Positions 25,911-34,900 of a stretch of 64,000 nucleotides of DNA are shown in pieces. The first letter of the stretch is position 1. Every line of letters begins with the position of its first letter. This DNA comes from Achromobacter xylosoxidans (lineage in GTDB: Bacteria > Pseudomonadota > Gammaproteobacteria > Burkholderiales > Burkholderiaceae_B), in the NCBI RefSeq assembly GCF_002192695.1, contig NZ_MTLG01000110.1, positions 289,808 to 353,807 of the forward strand, in the 5' to 3' direction. The notes under the pieces were generated by a model, which saw nothing but the letters and a program-made list of their open reading frames with translations, had not been told where the DNA came from and did not search any database. Made by a program: the position numbers and the translations under genes.

Positions 25911-27265
25911 AGCTCGTACCTCTGGTCCTGCAGCGGCACGGTGACATGCCAGCTGAGCTCGCGTTCGATGCGTTCGCGCAGCGCTTCGGCGGCTTCGGGT
26001 TCGCCATGGACGATGAAAACGCGCCGCGGCGCTTCATGAAAGCCCGATAGCCAGCGCATCAGCTCGTCGCTGTCGGCGTGGGCCGACAGCATGGGCAGTT
26101 CGGCCACTTCGGCGTTGATGGGCGTCCACTGGCCGTAGATCTTGGTCTCGGTCGCGCCATTGAGCAGCTTGCGGCCGCGCGTGCCGGCGGCCTGGAAGCC
26201 GGAAAAGAGCAGGGTGTTGCGGTGGTCGCTGCCGAAGGCCGCAATGTGGTGCAGCACCCGGCCGCCGGTGGCCATGCCGCTGGCCGAGATGATGACCTTG
26301 GGGTAGCGGTTGGCCGACAGCGCCTTGGATTCCTCGACGTCGCGCACATAGGTCACGGCGGAGCAGGCGGCCTCGTATTCGCGCGGGGATAGCTTGTGAT
26401 CGTCGGCATGGCGGTCCAGCAGCTCGGTGGCGCTGGTCGCCATGGGGCTGTCCAGGTAGACCGGGACATTCTGCAGGCGGCCGGCCTGGCGCAGTTGCCA
26501 GAGCGCATGGATCAAGGTCTGTGCCCGCCCCACGGCAAAGGCGGGGATGACGACCGTGCCGCCGCGCTGCACCGTGCGCTCGATCACGGCGCCCAGGGCT
26601 TCGACGGGATCGGCGGGGTCGTGGCGCCGGTTGCCATAGGTGGACTCGATGACGATGTAGTCGGCCCGTGGCACGGGCTCGGGATCGTGCATCACCGGAT
26701 CGTTGTAGCGGCCCAGGTCGCCCGAGAACACCACGCGCATGCCGCCGATATCGATCTGCGCGGTCGTTGCGCCCAGGATGTGGCCGGCGCGGCGCAAGGT
26801 CAGCTTCGCGCCGCCGGGCAATGCGGTTTCCTGGTGCAGCGTTACGTCGGAAAAATGCGTCAGCGCGCGTTCGGCGTCGACCACGCGGTAGAGCGGCAGT
26901 GCGGGTTTGTGCTTGGAAAAGCCCTTGCGGTTGGCGAAGTCGGCGTCCTTTTCCTGCAGGTTGGCGCTGTCCAGCAGGATCAGCTCGGCGACGTCGCGGG
27001 TCGCGGGCGTGGCGTGGATCTTGCCCTTGAAGCCCTCGGCCACCAGCCGCGGCAGGTAGCCGCAATGGTCGAGGTGGGCGTGGGTCAAGACCACCGCGTC
27101 GATATCGGCGGGCGACAGGGGCAGCCGCTGCCAGTTGAGTTCCCGCAGGTTCTTCAGGCCCTGGAACAGGCCGCAGTCGATCAGCAGGTGCGTGTCCGCG
27201 TGGCTCAGGAGGTGCTTGGATCCGGTAACGGTGCCGGCTCCGCCCAGGCAGGTCAGTGTGAGCAT
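25907..27265 (-). CDS. MBL-fold beta-CASP hydrolase, probable RNA nuclease
   Basis: Metallo-beta-lactamase-fold enzyme with beta-CASP and RNA-specificity domains, 452 residues. The metal motif HAHLDH is near residue 63, GHILGA near 158 and FSGDLGR follows. The beta-CASP motifs are IESTYGNR, SGMATGGR near 340 and the late SAHAD. The family cleaves RNA endo- or exonucleolytically; the exact substrate here is unknown. The frame is open far upstream, but the ATG at 27265 starts the fold and has AAGGA before it. It lies between the phosphoketolase and phosphorylase genes. Confidence 0.9.
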   Translation of the reverse strand: MLTLTCLGGAGTVTGSKHLLSHADTHLLIDCGLFQGLKNLRELNWQRLPLSPADIDAVVLTHAHLDHCGYLPRLVAEGFKGKIHATPATRDVAELILLDSANLQEKDADFANRKGFSKHKPALPLYRVVDAERALTHFSDVTLHQETALPGGAKLTLRRAGHILGATTAQIDIGGMRVVFSGDLGRYNDPVMHDPEPVPRADYIVIESTYGNRRHDPADPVEALGAVIERTVQRGGTVVIPAFAVGRAQTLIHALWQLRQAGRLQNVPVYLDSPMATSATELLDRHADDHKLSPREYEAACSAVTYVRDVEESKALSANRYPKVIISASGMATGGRVLHHIAAFGSDHRNTLLFSGFQAAGTRGRKLLNGATETKIYGQWTPINAEVAELPMLSAHADSDELMRWLSGFHEAPRRVFIVHGEPEAAEALRERIERELSWHVTVPLQDQRYEL

Positions 27266-27282
27266 GGTTTCCTTGTGCGGTA

Positions 27283-29646
27283 TCAGGATGAATAGGCGAG
27301 GTCGGCGGGGTTGCCCTTGCCGTCCAAGGCTTGCAGGCGCGGCGCGTCCAGCACGTCCACGCGGCGCCAGCCCGCCAAGGCAGCGGCCGCGTCGACTGCG
27401 TGTGCCCAGGTGCAGCGGTTGGCGTACAGCATGCCCGGCACGTCCAGCGTGCCGCCGCGGCTGATGTAGCCCAGTGCCCGGGTGCGGGCCGGGCCGCCGT
27501 CCAGCCGGCGCAGCACGCCCAGCATGGGTTCCGGCCGCGTATGGCAGAGCAGCACGCGCGGCAGGCCGGGCGGGAAAAGCGCGTGGACGGCTTCGTCGGA
27601 CAGCACAAAAACGGATTCGAGCTCGTCGCGCGGCGTGCGCAGTCGGCCAGGTTCCAGCACCACGGACACGCAGCACTCGTGGCCCAGCCGCGCCAGATGG
27701 GCGCGGGCCTTCAACGCCTCTTCGAGCTGGTAGGCGCCGATGGCGACGAACTGCAGCACGCTGGTCTTCGGGTCGCCGGCGACATGCGCGGCGCCCTGTT
27801 CGACCAGCGCCTGCGCGGCCTGGGCGTCGAAGCGCTGCGCGCCGTCGCGCTTGGAAACAACCATGCAGGCCACCTGGGCGCGCTGGGCGTAGACCGCGCG
27901 CAGCGCCGCCGCGGCGCTGTTGCCGTCCACCGGGAAGAGCACCCGGGAGGTGTCGGACATTTCGCCCAGCAGGGCTTCGCCTATGGTGGGATCCTGGTGC
28001 GATTGCTCGTTCTTGGCGTTCTCCCAGGTGTGGGAGGTGACCACCAGCGGCACTGACAGCCAGCCCGGGGATTGTCCCAGTTCCTTCTGGCGGCGGGCGA
28101 AGATGATTTCCTGGCGCAGCAGGCCCAGCATCTTCACCGCGAAGGCCTCGTAGCTGACGATGAGGTTCAGGCCGCCCTTGTTCGCCAGCGCGGCGGCGGC
28201 CACCGCTTCCTCGTTCAGGGCGGTGATGACGGCGCCGTGCTGGTCTTCGGCCACGCCGGCCTCCGGATGGTCGACGCGGTGCTTCAGCAAGGCCAGCGTG
28301 CCGCCCATCTTGTTGCTGGCCAGTTCATCCGGATTGCCGATGCGCACGCGCAGGCGCGGATTGGCCCGCACCAGTTCGACGAACCAGCGGTCCAGCGCCG
28401 CCATGGCGCTGCCCTGGCTGCCGGTGGCTTCCCAGGCCGGCTCGGGCAGCGCAGGCGCGTCGGGATGCCGGTGCGCCATGGGATGCCCGCTTTCCAGGGG
28501 ACGCTGCTGGGCGCGGTGCTTGGCCAGCGCGGCGAGCGCCGCGTCCAGTTCCGCTTGCGGCACGAACAGCCGCGCGGCGCTGGCGTTGAAAGCGTCGCGG
28601 GCCGCACTGTCGGTGTGCGGGTTGCCGCCCAGCGGCAGGTTGTGCGCGGCGTTGGTGCCGGCGCCGGGAAAGCCGAATCCCTTTTCGGTTTCGGCGATGA
28701 CGTAGGGCAGGCGGGCCGGGTACTGGAAGTCCGGCGCCGCCAGGCTTGCGGCCAGCGCTTCCTCGGCCTCGATAATGGCCCAGGCGATGGCCGCGGGGTC
28801 GCGGCCGTCGACAATGAGCGGATCGAAGCCGTTGTGGCGCAGATCTTCGGCCAGCCAATGCGCGCCGCCTTCCTGCACGATCTGCGTGCGCTGCTCGATG
28901 CGGCGGCCGTTGAGGATCATGACCGGCACGGCCTGGCCGCAATCCTCGGCGCGCCACCAGCGCGTGGCCCAGTCGGAGCCGCGCTGTTCCTCGAACGCGC
29001 CGTCGCTCAGGAAGGCCACCAGGCTTTCGCCCGGCAGAGGCATGTGCACGTATTGCAGGCCGGCGAAGCCCAGGTAGCCGCCCTCCGATACCGCGCCCGC
29101 CGTGTTGGGGCCGGCGTGGCTGCCCAGCGGCACGGCAGGCAAGCCCCGGGCGTCGATGGCGTAGGAATAGAAGTCCGTGATCAGGCGTCCCAGCCCGGCC
29201 GCGCTGCGGTCGTAGCGGCCGCGCTGCGCCGGCGAGACGTCGCCGGTCAGGGCGTTGACGGCTTCGATGGCGGCCACGCAATGGCCCTGGCCCATCAGCC
29301 AGCCGCGGGTCTTGCCGCTCAATGCATTGGCCAGCAGATAGGCGACGAAGGCCGGCACCATGTTCAGCGAGCCGCCCGTATGGCCTTCGGGGTTGGGCTT
29401 GAAGTCCGCGGCGGCCAGCGGCGCGCCGTTCAGGTCGATGCGGCGGGCATAGGTCATGTGCGCCACCACGTTCATGGCGGCGCAGCTCAGGCGGTCGGCC
29501 GCGGCCAGCATGGCGTAGGCATCGTCCGCGCGGGCGTTGCGGCCGCTCGCCGCCAGGCGCTGCACCAGCGCGTCGACGCGCGCGACGGTTTCAGCGCGGT
29601 GTTGGATGGGGCCGTGGCCGGATAGCCAATGCTCGCGTAGCGTCAT
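27283..29646 (-). CDS. Divergent phosphoketolase (XFP family)
   Basis: Thiamine-diphosphate enzyme of the phosphoketolase family, 787 residues, close to the family's usual length. The family reaction is xylulose 5-phosphate (or fructose 6-phosphate) plus phosphate to acetyl phosphate plus an aldose phosphate. The cofactor motif reads SDG, 28 residues, LNG instead of GDG...LNG, and the segment usually GDGEAETGPLA is LSDGAFEEQRGSDWA. SHAGPNTAGAVSEGGYLG and VTSHTWENAKNEQSHQDP are recognisable family segments. The ATG at 29646 has AAAGGA in front; a TTG at 29661 is in frame. The exact reaction of this branch is uncertain. Confidence 0.82.
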   Translation of the reverse strand: MTLREHWLSGHGPIQHRAETVARVDALVQRLAASGRNARADDAYAMLAAADRLSCAAMNVVAHMTYARRIDLNGAPLAAADFKPNPEGHTGGSLNMVPAFVAYLLANALSGKTRGWLMGQGHCVAAIEAVNALTGDVSPAQRGRYDRSAAGLGRLITDFYSYAIDARGLPAVPLGSHAGPNTAGAVSEGGYLGFAGLQYVHMPLPGESLVAFLSDGAFEEQRGSDWATRWWRAEDCGQAVPVMILNGRRIEQRTQIVQEGGAHWLAEDLRHNGFDPLIVDGRDPAAIAWAIIEAEEALAASLAAPDFQYPARLPYVIAETEKGFGFPGAGTNAAHNLPLGGNPHTDSAARDAFNASAARLFVPQAELDAALAALAKHRAQQRPLESGHPMAHRHPDAPALPEPAWEATGSQGSAMAALDRWFVELVRANPRLRVRIGNPDELASNKMGGTLALLKHRVDHPEAGVAEDQHGAVITALNEEAVAAAALANKGGLNLIVSYEAFAVKMLGLLRQEIIFARRQKELGQSPGWLSVPLVVTSHTWENAKNEQSHQDPTIGEALLGEMSDTSRVLFPVDGNSAAAALRAVYAQRAQVACMVVSKRDGAQRFDAQAAQALVEQGAAHVAGDPKTSVLQFVAIGAYQLEEALKARAHLARLGHECCVSVVLEPGRLRTPRDELESVFVLSDEAVHALFPPGLPRVLLCHTRPEPMLGVLRRLDGGPARTRALGYISRGGTLDVPGMLYANRCTWAHAVDAAAALAGWRRVDVLDAPRLQALDGKGNPADLAYSS

Positions 29647-29670
29647 CGCGGTTCCTTTCAAATCGGGTGA

Positions 29671-30552
29671 TCAATCGCGCAGATCGCGCAGAAGTGCGTT
29701 GGCCAGCAAGGGCGCGAGTTCGATGCGGTTGCTGGGATGGGGCACCGCGTCGGTGGAAACGACGCGTTCGAAACAGGCGGATACCTGCGCCCAGGCGTCC
29801 TCGGCGAAGAGCGCATGCACCACCACGCATTGCGGCGGCCGCATGCCGGCGAGCTTGCCGGCAGCCACCACCAGCGTGCGGCCGGACGAGGCGATGTCGT
29901 CCACCAGCACCGGCGTGCACTCGCGCCAGGCAGAGAGGTCGGGCGCCTCGATGTCGACCTGGCGGTCGCCGTGGCGGGTCTTGCGCAGCACCACGTGCGG
30001 CGCGCCGATGCGCGCGGCGATGGAGCCGGCCCATTGCTCGCTTTCCTCGTCCGGGCCGACGATCAGCGGCGACTGCACGTTGCCGGCGATCCAGCTGGCC
30101 AGACGCGGCGCCGCGTGCAGCGTGGTGGTCGGGATGGTGTACAGCGCCGACAGCGACGGATGCCGGTGCAGATGGGGATCGACCGTCAGCAGGCGGTCGA
30201 AGGTCGAGGACACCAGGCGCGCGAACGACAGGGAACTCACGCTTTCGCCGTCCTGGAAACGCTTGTCCTGGCGCATATAGGCCAGATAGGGCGCAATCAG
30301 GTTGACCTCGGCCGCGCCCAGGTCGCGCGCGGTGTCGGCCGCGAAGATCAGGCCGAGGAAGCAGGGGTCGGGCCGGGCCAGCGTGCAGACGATGTCGACC
30401 GCGCGTCCTTGCGGGTCGCCATGCAGCCGCACATAGCTTTCGCCGTCAGGAAAGCGGCGGGTTTCGACGGCGCCGAGTTCGCCTTGGCACAGGGCGGCAA
30501 GACGCTTGGCGAATCCTTCGTTGCCGGGTAGCGGGAGGATAAGTCTTTGCAT
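29671..30552 (-). CDS. Ribose-phosphate pyrophosphokinase-like protein (PRPP synthase family)
   Basis: PRPP-synthase-fold protein, 293 residues, shorter than housekeeping PRPP synthases (about 315). RRFPDGESYVRL, APYLAYMRQDKRF and DPHLHRHPSL correspond to ribose-phosphate and ATP-binding segments. The PRPP-binding loop reads VLVDDIASSGRTL, where bacterial enzymes usually have DDMIDTAGT. It is the first gene of the island, 24 bases before the phosphoketolase gene. It may make PRPP from ribose 5-phosphate and ATP, or act on a related substrate; the altered motifs leave this open. Confidence 0.85.
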   Translation of the reverse strand: MQRLILPLPGNEGFAKRLAALCQGELGAVETRRFPDGESYVRLHGDPQGRAVDIVCTLARPDPCFLGLIFAADTARDLGAAEVNLIAPYLAYMRQDKRFQDGESVSSLSFARLVSSTFDRLLTVDPHLHRHPSLSALYTIPTTTLHAAPRLASWIAGNVQSPLIVGPDEESEQWAGSIAARIGAPHVVLRKTRHGDRQVDIEAPDLSAWRECTPVLVDDIASSGRTLVVAAGKLAGMRPPQCVVVHALFAEDAWAQVSACFERVVSTDAVPHPSNRIELAPLLANALLRDLRD

Positions 30553-30686
30553 GAATGCCGGGTCCGCCTGATCGAGGTAAGGGAAACCGAAGAGGCCGGG
30601 TGGGCCTCGCGCGGCCCAGATGGGACCGCGGCATTTTGATTATGGCGCAGGGGCGGCGCCTTACGGCGCCATTCACCGGTCAAACC

Positions 30687-30700
30687 TTGATGTAACTCAA
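30687..30700 (-). promoter_or_regulatory. Anr/FNR box candidate upstream of the phosphoketolase island
   Basis: On the minus strand the site reads TTGAG-N4-ATCAA, 9 of 10 positions of the FNR/Anr consensus TTGAT-N4-ATCAA. It starts about 135 bases before the PRPP-synthase-like gene and touches the stop codon of the methyltransferase gene. A CATAAT on the minus strand (30639-30644) lies about 52 bases from the box centre, a spacing expected for activation near -61. Confidence 0.55.
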
Positions 30701-31317
30701 AGGTTTTGTGCGTGGCGCCGCGTCAGCCAGATGTTCGCGCCGCCGCAGGTCCTGTCGGCTTGCACGTGGCGTACCACTTCGAAGCCGGACTGGCGCAACA
30801 GCTCGCGGTACTCCGCGCTGTCCAGGCTGCCGTGATAGAGCGGCTGGCCCTCGAACTGGCCTATGGCTTCGCCCAGATGGGTGCCGCTGGTGAACATCAG
30901 CGCCGCGCCCGGCGCGGCAAGGCGTTCGAAGGTCTGGAACATGGGCCGCTGGTCTTCAGGCCGCAGGTGAAAAAAGCTGTGCCAGGCGATCAGCCCCTGG
31001 AACGGGCGCAAGGGCGGCATGCTGCGCATGTCCGCTTCAATCCAGCGGTGTCCAGGAAACGAGGCCCTTGCCCGCGCCAGCATCGCGTCCGAGGTATCCA
31101 CGCCGGTCAGCCTGCAGCCGCGTTCGATCAGATGGCGGGCGATGGGGCTGCCGGTGCCGCAGCCCAGGTCCAGCACCTCGGGAGCGGAGCCGGGCAGCAG
31201 CTCCAGGAATGCTTCCAGCCAATCGCGTTCGACCAGCTGTGTGCCGCGCAGCTTCTCGAAGGCGTCGGCATGCTCGCGATACAGCGCAATTACGTTGTCG
31301 GCGGGGGAGGTGGACAT
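30697..31317 (-). CDS. Class I SAM-dependent methyltransferase
   Basis: Small cytoplasmic methyltransferase, 206 residues. The SAM-binding motif I is VLDLGCGTGSPIARHL (about 48-63), the acidic end of strand 2 is TGVDTSDAM, and motif III/IV is seen in IAWHSFFHLRPEDQ. The substrate is unknown. It is upstream of, and on the same strand as, the phosphoketolase island, but the 144-base gap containing the Anr-like box suggests it is separate. It is divergent from the RidA-family gene. Confidence 0.88.
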   Translation of the reverse strand: MSTSPADNVIALYREHADAFEKLRGTQLVERDWLEAFLELLPGSAPEVLDLGCGTGSPIARHLIERGCRLTGVDTSDAMLARARASFPGHRWIEADMRSMPPLRPFQGLIAWHSFFHLRPEDQRPMFQTFERLAAPGAALMFTSGTHLGEAIGQFEGQPLYHGSLDSAEYRELLRQSGFEVVRHVQADRTCGGANIWLTRRHAQNL

Positions 31318-31385
31318 CGTGGCGTTCCCTAGTAGAGTTGCAAATCCCGAGACACGAGCAACGCCCGCGTTGCAGAAGGACTTCC

Positions 31386-31805
31386 ATGAGCAAGATCGAG
31401 CGTTTGCGCCTTCCCGATGATGATCCCGTCTTTGGCGGCAACCGCATCTTCGACCTGTTCCAGTACTCGCCCGCGGTCACGGCCAACGGGCTGGCGTTCA
31501 TCGCCGGGCAGATCGGATTGCGCGCTGACGGTTCCCTGCCCGAATCGGCCGCGGAGCAGGCGGACCTGGCGTTCCAGCGCATTGCCGCGGTGCTCGGCCA
31601 TCTGGGCCTGGATTTTACCGACGTGGTCGAACTGGTTTCGTATCACGTGGACGTCGGCGCCGACCTTGCCGGGTTCCGCGCGGTGAAGGAAAGGTACATG
31701 CGTTCCGACTTTCCGGCGTGGACCATACTGGGCGTCGCGGCGCTGGCGCGGCCTGGGCTGGCGGTGGAGGTCAAGGTGATCGCGGCGGTGCGGGATTCGA
31801 AATAG
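31386..31805 (+). CDS. RidA (YjgF/YER057c/UK114) family protein
   Basis: Small cytoplasmic protein of 139 residues. Family features are the early FDLFQYSPAVTANGLAFIAGQIG, the middle FTDVVELVSYHVDV and the late ARPGLAVEVKVIA. RidA itself hydrolyses reactive enamine/imine intermediates; this divergent member may be a different subgroup. The ATG at 31386 has AAGGA 7 bases upstream; the open frame before it lies in the intergenic region and the neighbouring gene. It is transcribed alone. Confidence 0.88.
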   Translation: MSKIERLRLPDDDPVFGGNRIFDLFQYSPAVTANGLAFIAGQIGLRADGSLPESAAEQADLAFQRIAAVLGHLGLDFTDVVELVSYHVDVGADLAGFRAVKERYMRSDFPAWTILGVAALARPGLAVEVKVIAAVRDSK

Positions 31806-31916
31806 GGCGGGCGGGGAGCGGCGACTCGTCAGCCGGGATGGTTGATTCGTCATCTTGGACTTGTACGGCGGGTGGCGAACGGCGAATTTCTCAATTTGCC
31901 CATTTCCGCCGCTGCC

Positions 31917-34900
31917 ATGACTCCCCTGCAAGATTTTTCCAAGCCTGGCCGCCATGGCTTGCGGCTCACCTGGTTGGCGCTGCTGCTGCAGGCGGGGATT
32001 TCCACCCTCTATGTATTCGGACGCCCCGCATCGGCGCAAACGGCGCCGCTGTCCTATCAGCTGCGCGGCGCCGACGGCACCTGCTGTTCCAGCGGCAGCA
32101 ACCCCGACAACGGCCATGACGGCCAGTGGGGGCAGCGCGACTTCGTGCAGACGGACAGCAATCAACGCATCAGCGCCAATGCGCCGGGCCAGACCGGCAT
32201 CCTGATCGACGTCAGCGGCGGCAAGGGCGGCAACGGCAGGGACGCGGACCCCAACCATTGGGGCGGCAATGGCGGCGGCGGGCGGATCATTGACTACACC
32301 TTGTCGGCCAGCACGGTCAATGCCGCGGGCCGCGGGATCGACCTGTACTCCGCGGGAGGCAACGGCGGCCTGTGGGGCAATGCCGACGGGGCCAATGGCG
32401 GCTACGGGATAGGCGGCGACGGACACCAGGCGCGAGCCACGCTGAACAACGCCAACGTGGTCGGCACCGGTTTCGGCGTTGCCGCCCAATCCTGGGGCGG
32501 ATCGGGGACTGACAGCGCCATCGCCAAGGGCTTCAGCAGCGCGTACACGTCCGGCCACGGCGGCAATGGCGGCGTCGCGTCCGTGATCCTGCAAGGCGCC
32601 ACATCGGTGACCGCGCGCGGGCCGGGGCCGGACAACGTCAGCGCGGCGGTGGGCTTGATCTCGTCGGGCGGCAACGGCGGCGCCGCCGAACATACGGGCG
32701 ACTTTGGCGGGCATAGCGATTCAGGCTGGGGCGGGGATGCTTCCGCCATTGTCTTTGCAGCGTCGGCAGGGTCTTCCGTCACCGGGCTGGGCGATGGCGT
32801 GTATGGCGTGATCGCCCGCTCCATCGGCGGGAATGCGTCGACCGCCAACGGCACCGACACCAAAGCCGCCGCGGGAGGCAACTCGGGCTCGGTCACTATC
32901 GCCAATGGCGGGACCCTCGAAACCAACGGCAATCGCGGAATCGGCGTCTACGTCCTGACCCAGGGCGGCAACGGCGGCAATGGCGGCCACGGCTCATGGG
33001 TCGAGGGACACAATGGCGGCGCGGGCGGATCGCCTGGCGCGGTCACGATCACCAATACCGGCACGATCGCGACCGGAACCAACAGCACCGTCGGCGCGAA
33101 GGGTATCGTGGCCAGCGTGTTGGGCGGGGAAGGCGGTCCCGCCGGCGCCAGCGGCGCGTTCGGGCAAGGCGGCAACGGTGGCGCGGGCGCGCTTGCGGGC
33201 CAGGCGATCACCATCACGAACGCAGGCGTCATCAGTACCTTCGGCAACGACGCGGCCGCCGTCATTGCCAACAGCGCGGGCGGGGGCGGCGGGCTGGCTT
33301 CGTCCAGCAACGGGATCATCGCCGTGGGGGGCGGACACGGTGGCAGCGGCGGCTCGGGCGGCGGCATCGCCATGGCCAACAGCGGCGGCATCGACACCTC
33401 GGGCGACAACAGCGCGGCGGTGCTGCTGCAGAGCATCGGCGGCGGCGGCGGGGTGGGCGGCGACGCCAACAGCACCGGCGTGATCGCGTCGGTCGCCATC
33501 GGCGGCACGGGCGGCGCGGCGGGCAACGGCGGCCTGATCCAGTTTTCCTCGCAAGGCAAGGTCCAGACCCGGGACGGCAATGCATCGGGCGTGATTCTTC
33601 AGAGCATAGGCGGCGGAGGCGGCAGCGGCGGGTCGGCGAACGCGGTCGGTGTGGGCGTGGGGCTCAACGTGACGGTAGCGACCGGCGGCAAGGGCGGTAG
33701 CGGGGGCTCGGGCAGCACGGTGTCGTTCACGCAGGCCAGCCAGGGCACGATCACGACGCTGGGCGCGCACAGCAATGGCGTGCTGGCGCAAAGCATAGGC
33801 GGTGGCGGCGGCAGCGGCGGGCTCGCAAACTCGCGCGCCATCACGATCGCGCCGCAACTGGGCGACAACCCGAGCGGCACGGTCACGCTGACGGTGTCCA
33901 ACGGCGGCGCGGGACAAGGAGCCGGCGACGGCGGGACGGCCATGTTCACGAATGCCGGAGGCATCCATACTGCCGCCGCGCAAAGCAATGGGGCGGTGGT
34001 CCAGAGCATAGGGGGAGGGGGCGGCAACGGCGGTGGAGTGCTGGCGCCGGTCAAGATCCCGACCATAGGCAGCTCGCTGGTCGATCTGCAACTGAGCGTG
34101 CGACATGGCGGGCAGGGCGGCCAGGGCGGCAGCGGCGGCCGGGTGCAGGCGGACAATGCCGCCACCGGCATCGTCGCCACCCAGGGCACCGGGTCGGCCG
34201 GCATCGTGGCGCAAAGCATAGGCGGCGGCGGAGGCAATGGCGGCATCGTCCAGGCGCACGACGCCAAGTCGTTCAACGATATCCTGGGTTCGCCCGCCGA
34301 TCTGTCCGGCTTGCTGGACAAGGCGGCCAATTGGCTGGAGCAGGCGCCGCAGCTGAAGTTCAGCAAGGCCGTCAACCTGTCTGTCGGCGTCACGACCGGC
34401 GGCAACGGCGGCGCCGGAAACGGCGCCAGTACCTTCGATGTGCGCAATGACGGCGCCATTTCAACGGCGGGCGATCACGCGCCCGGCATTCTGGCGCAGA
34501 GCATCGGCGGTGGCGGCGGCAACGCCGGGACCATAGATTCGGCCGGGGCGTCGACCTTGCTGTCCAGCATCGACGCGCTGATCAAGGCTGCCGAGTCCGG
34601 CGCGCAGAACCTTTTCACCGTCGCGCTGCCGCAGACCAGCATTACCCACCAGACGGGAGGCAACGGCGGCGCGGCGGGCGCGGGCGGCGGCTCCGCTTCC
34701 GACCCTGCGATCGTCACGAACACGGGCACGATCGCGACGCAAGGCAGCGGTTCGGCGGGCATCGTCGCCCAGAGCATCGGCGGCGGTGGCGGCCGTAGCG
34801 CGGCCAGCGGCCAGGACCTGCAGGCGGTGGTCTCGGCTGGCGCCGGCGGCCAGGCGCCCGAGATCATCGACAAGATCACCCGCATCATCGGCATCCTGGG

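Noticed and set aside
30697..31332. Long open frames on the plus strand across the methyltransferase gene
   Set aside because: The minus-strand frame encodes a clear SAM-binding motif and full-length methyltransferase; the plus-strand frames are Gln/His/Ala-rich shadows of high G+C DNA.
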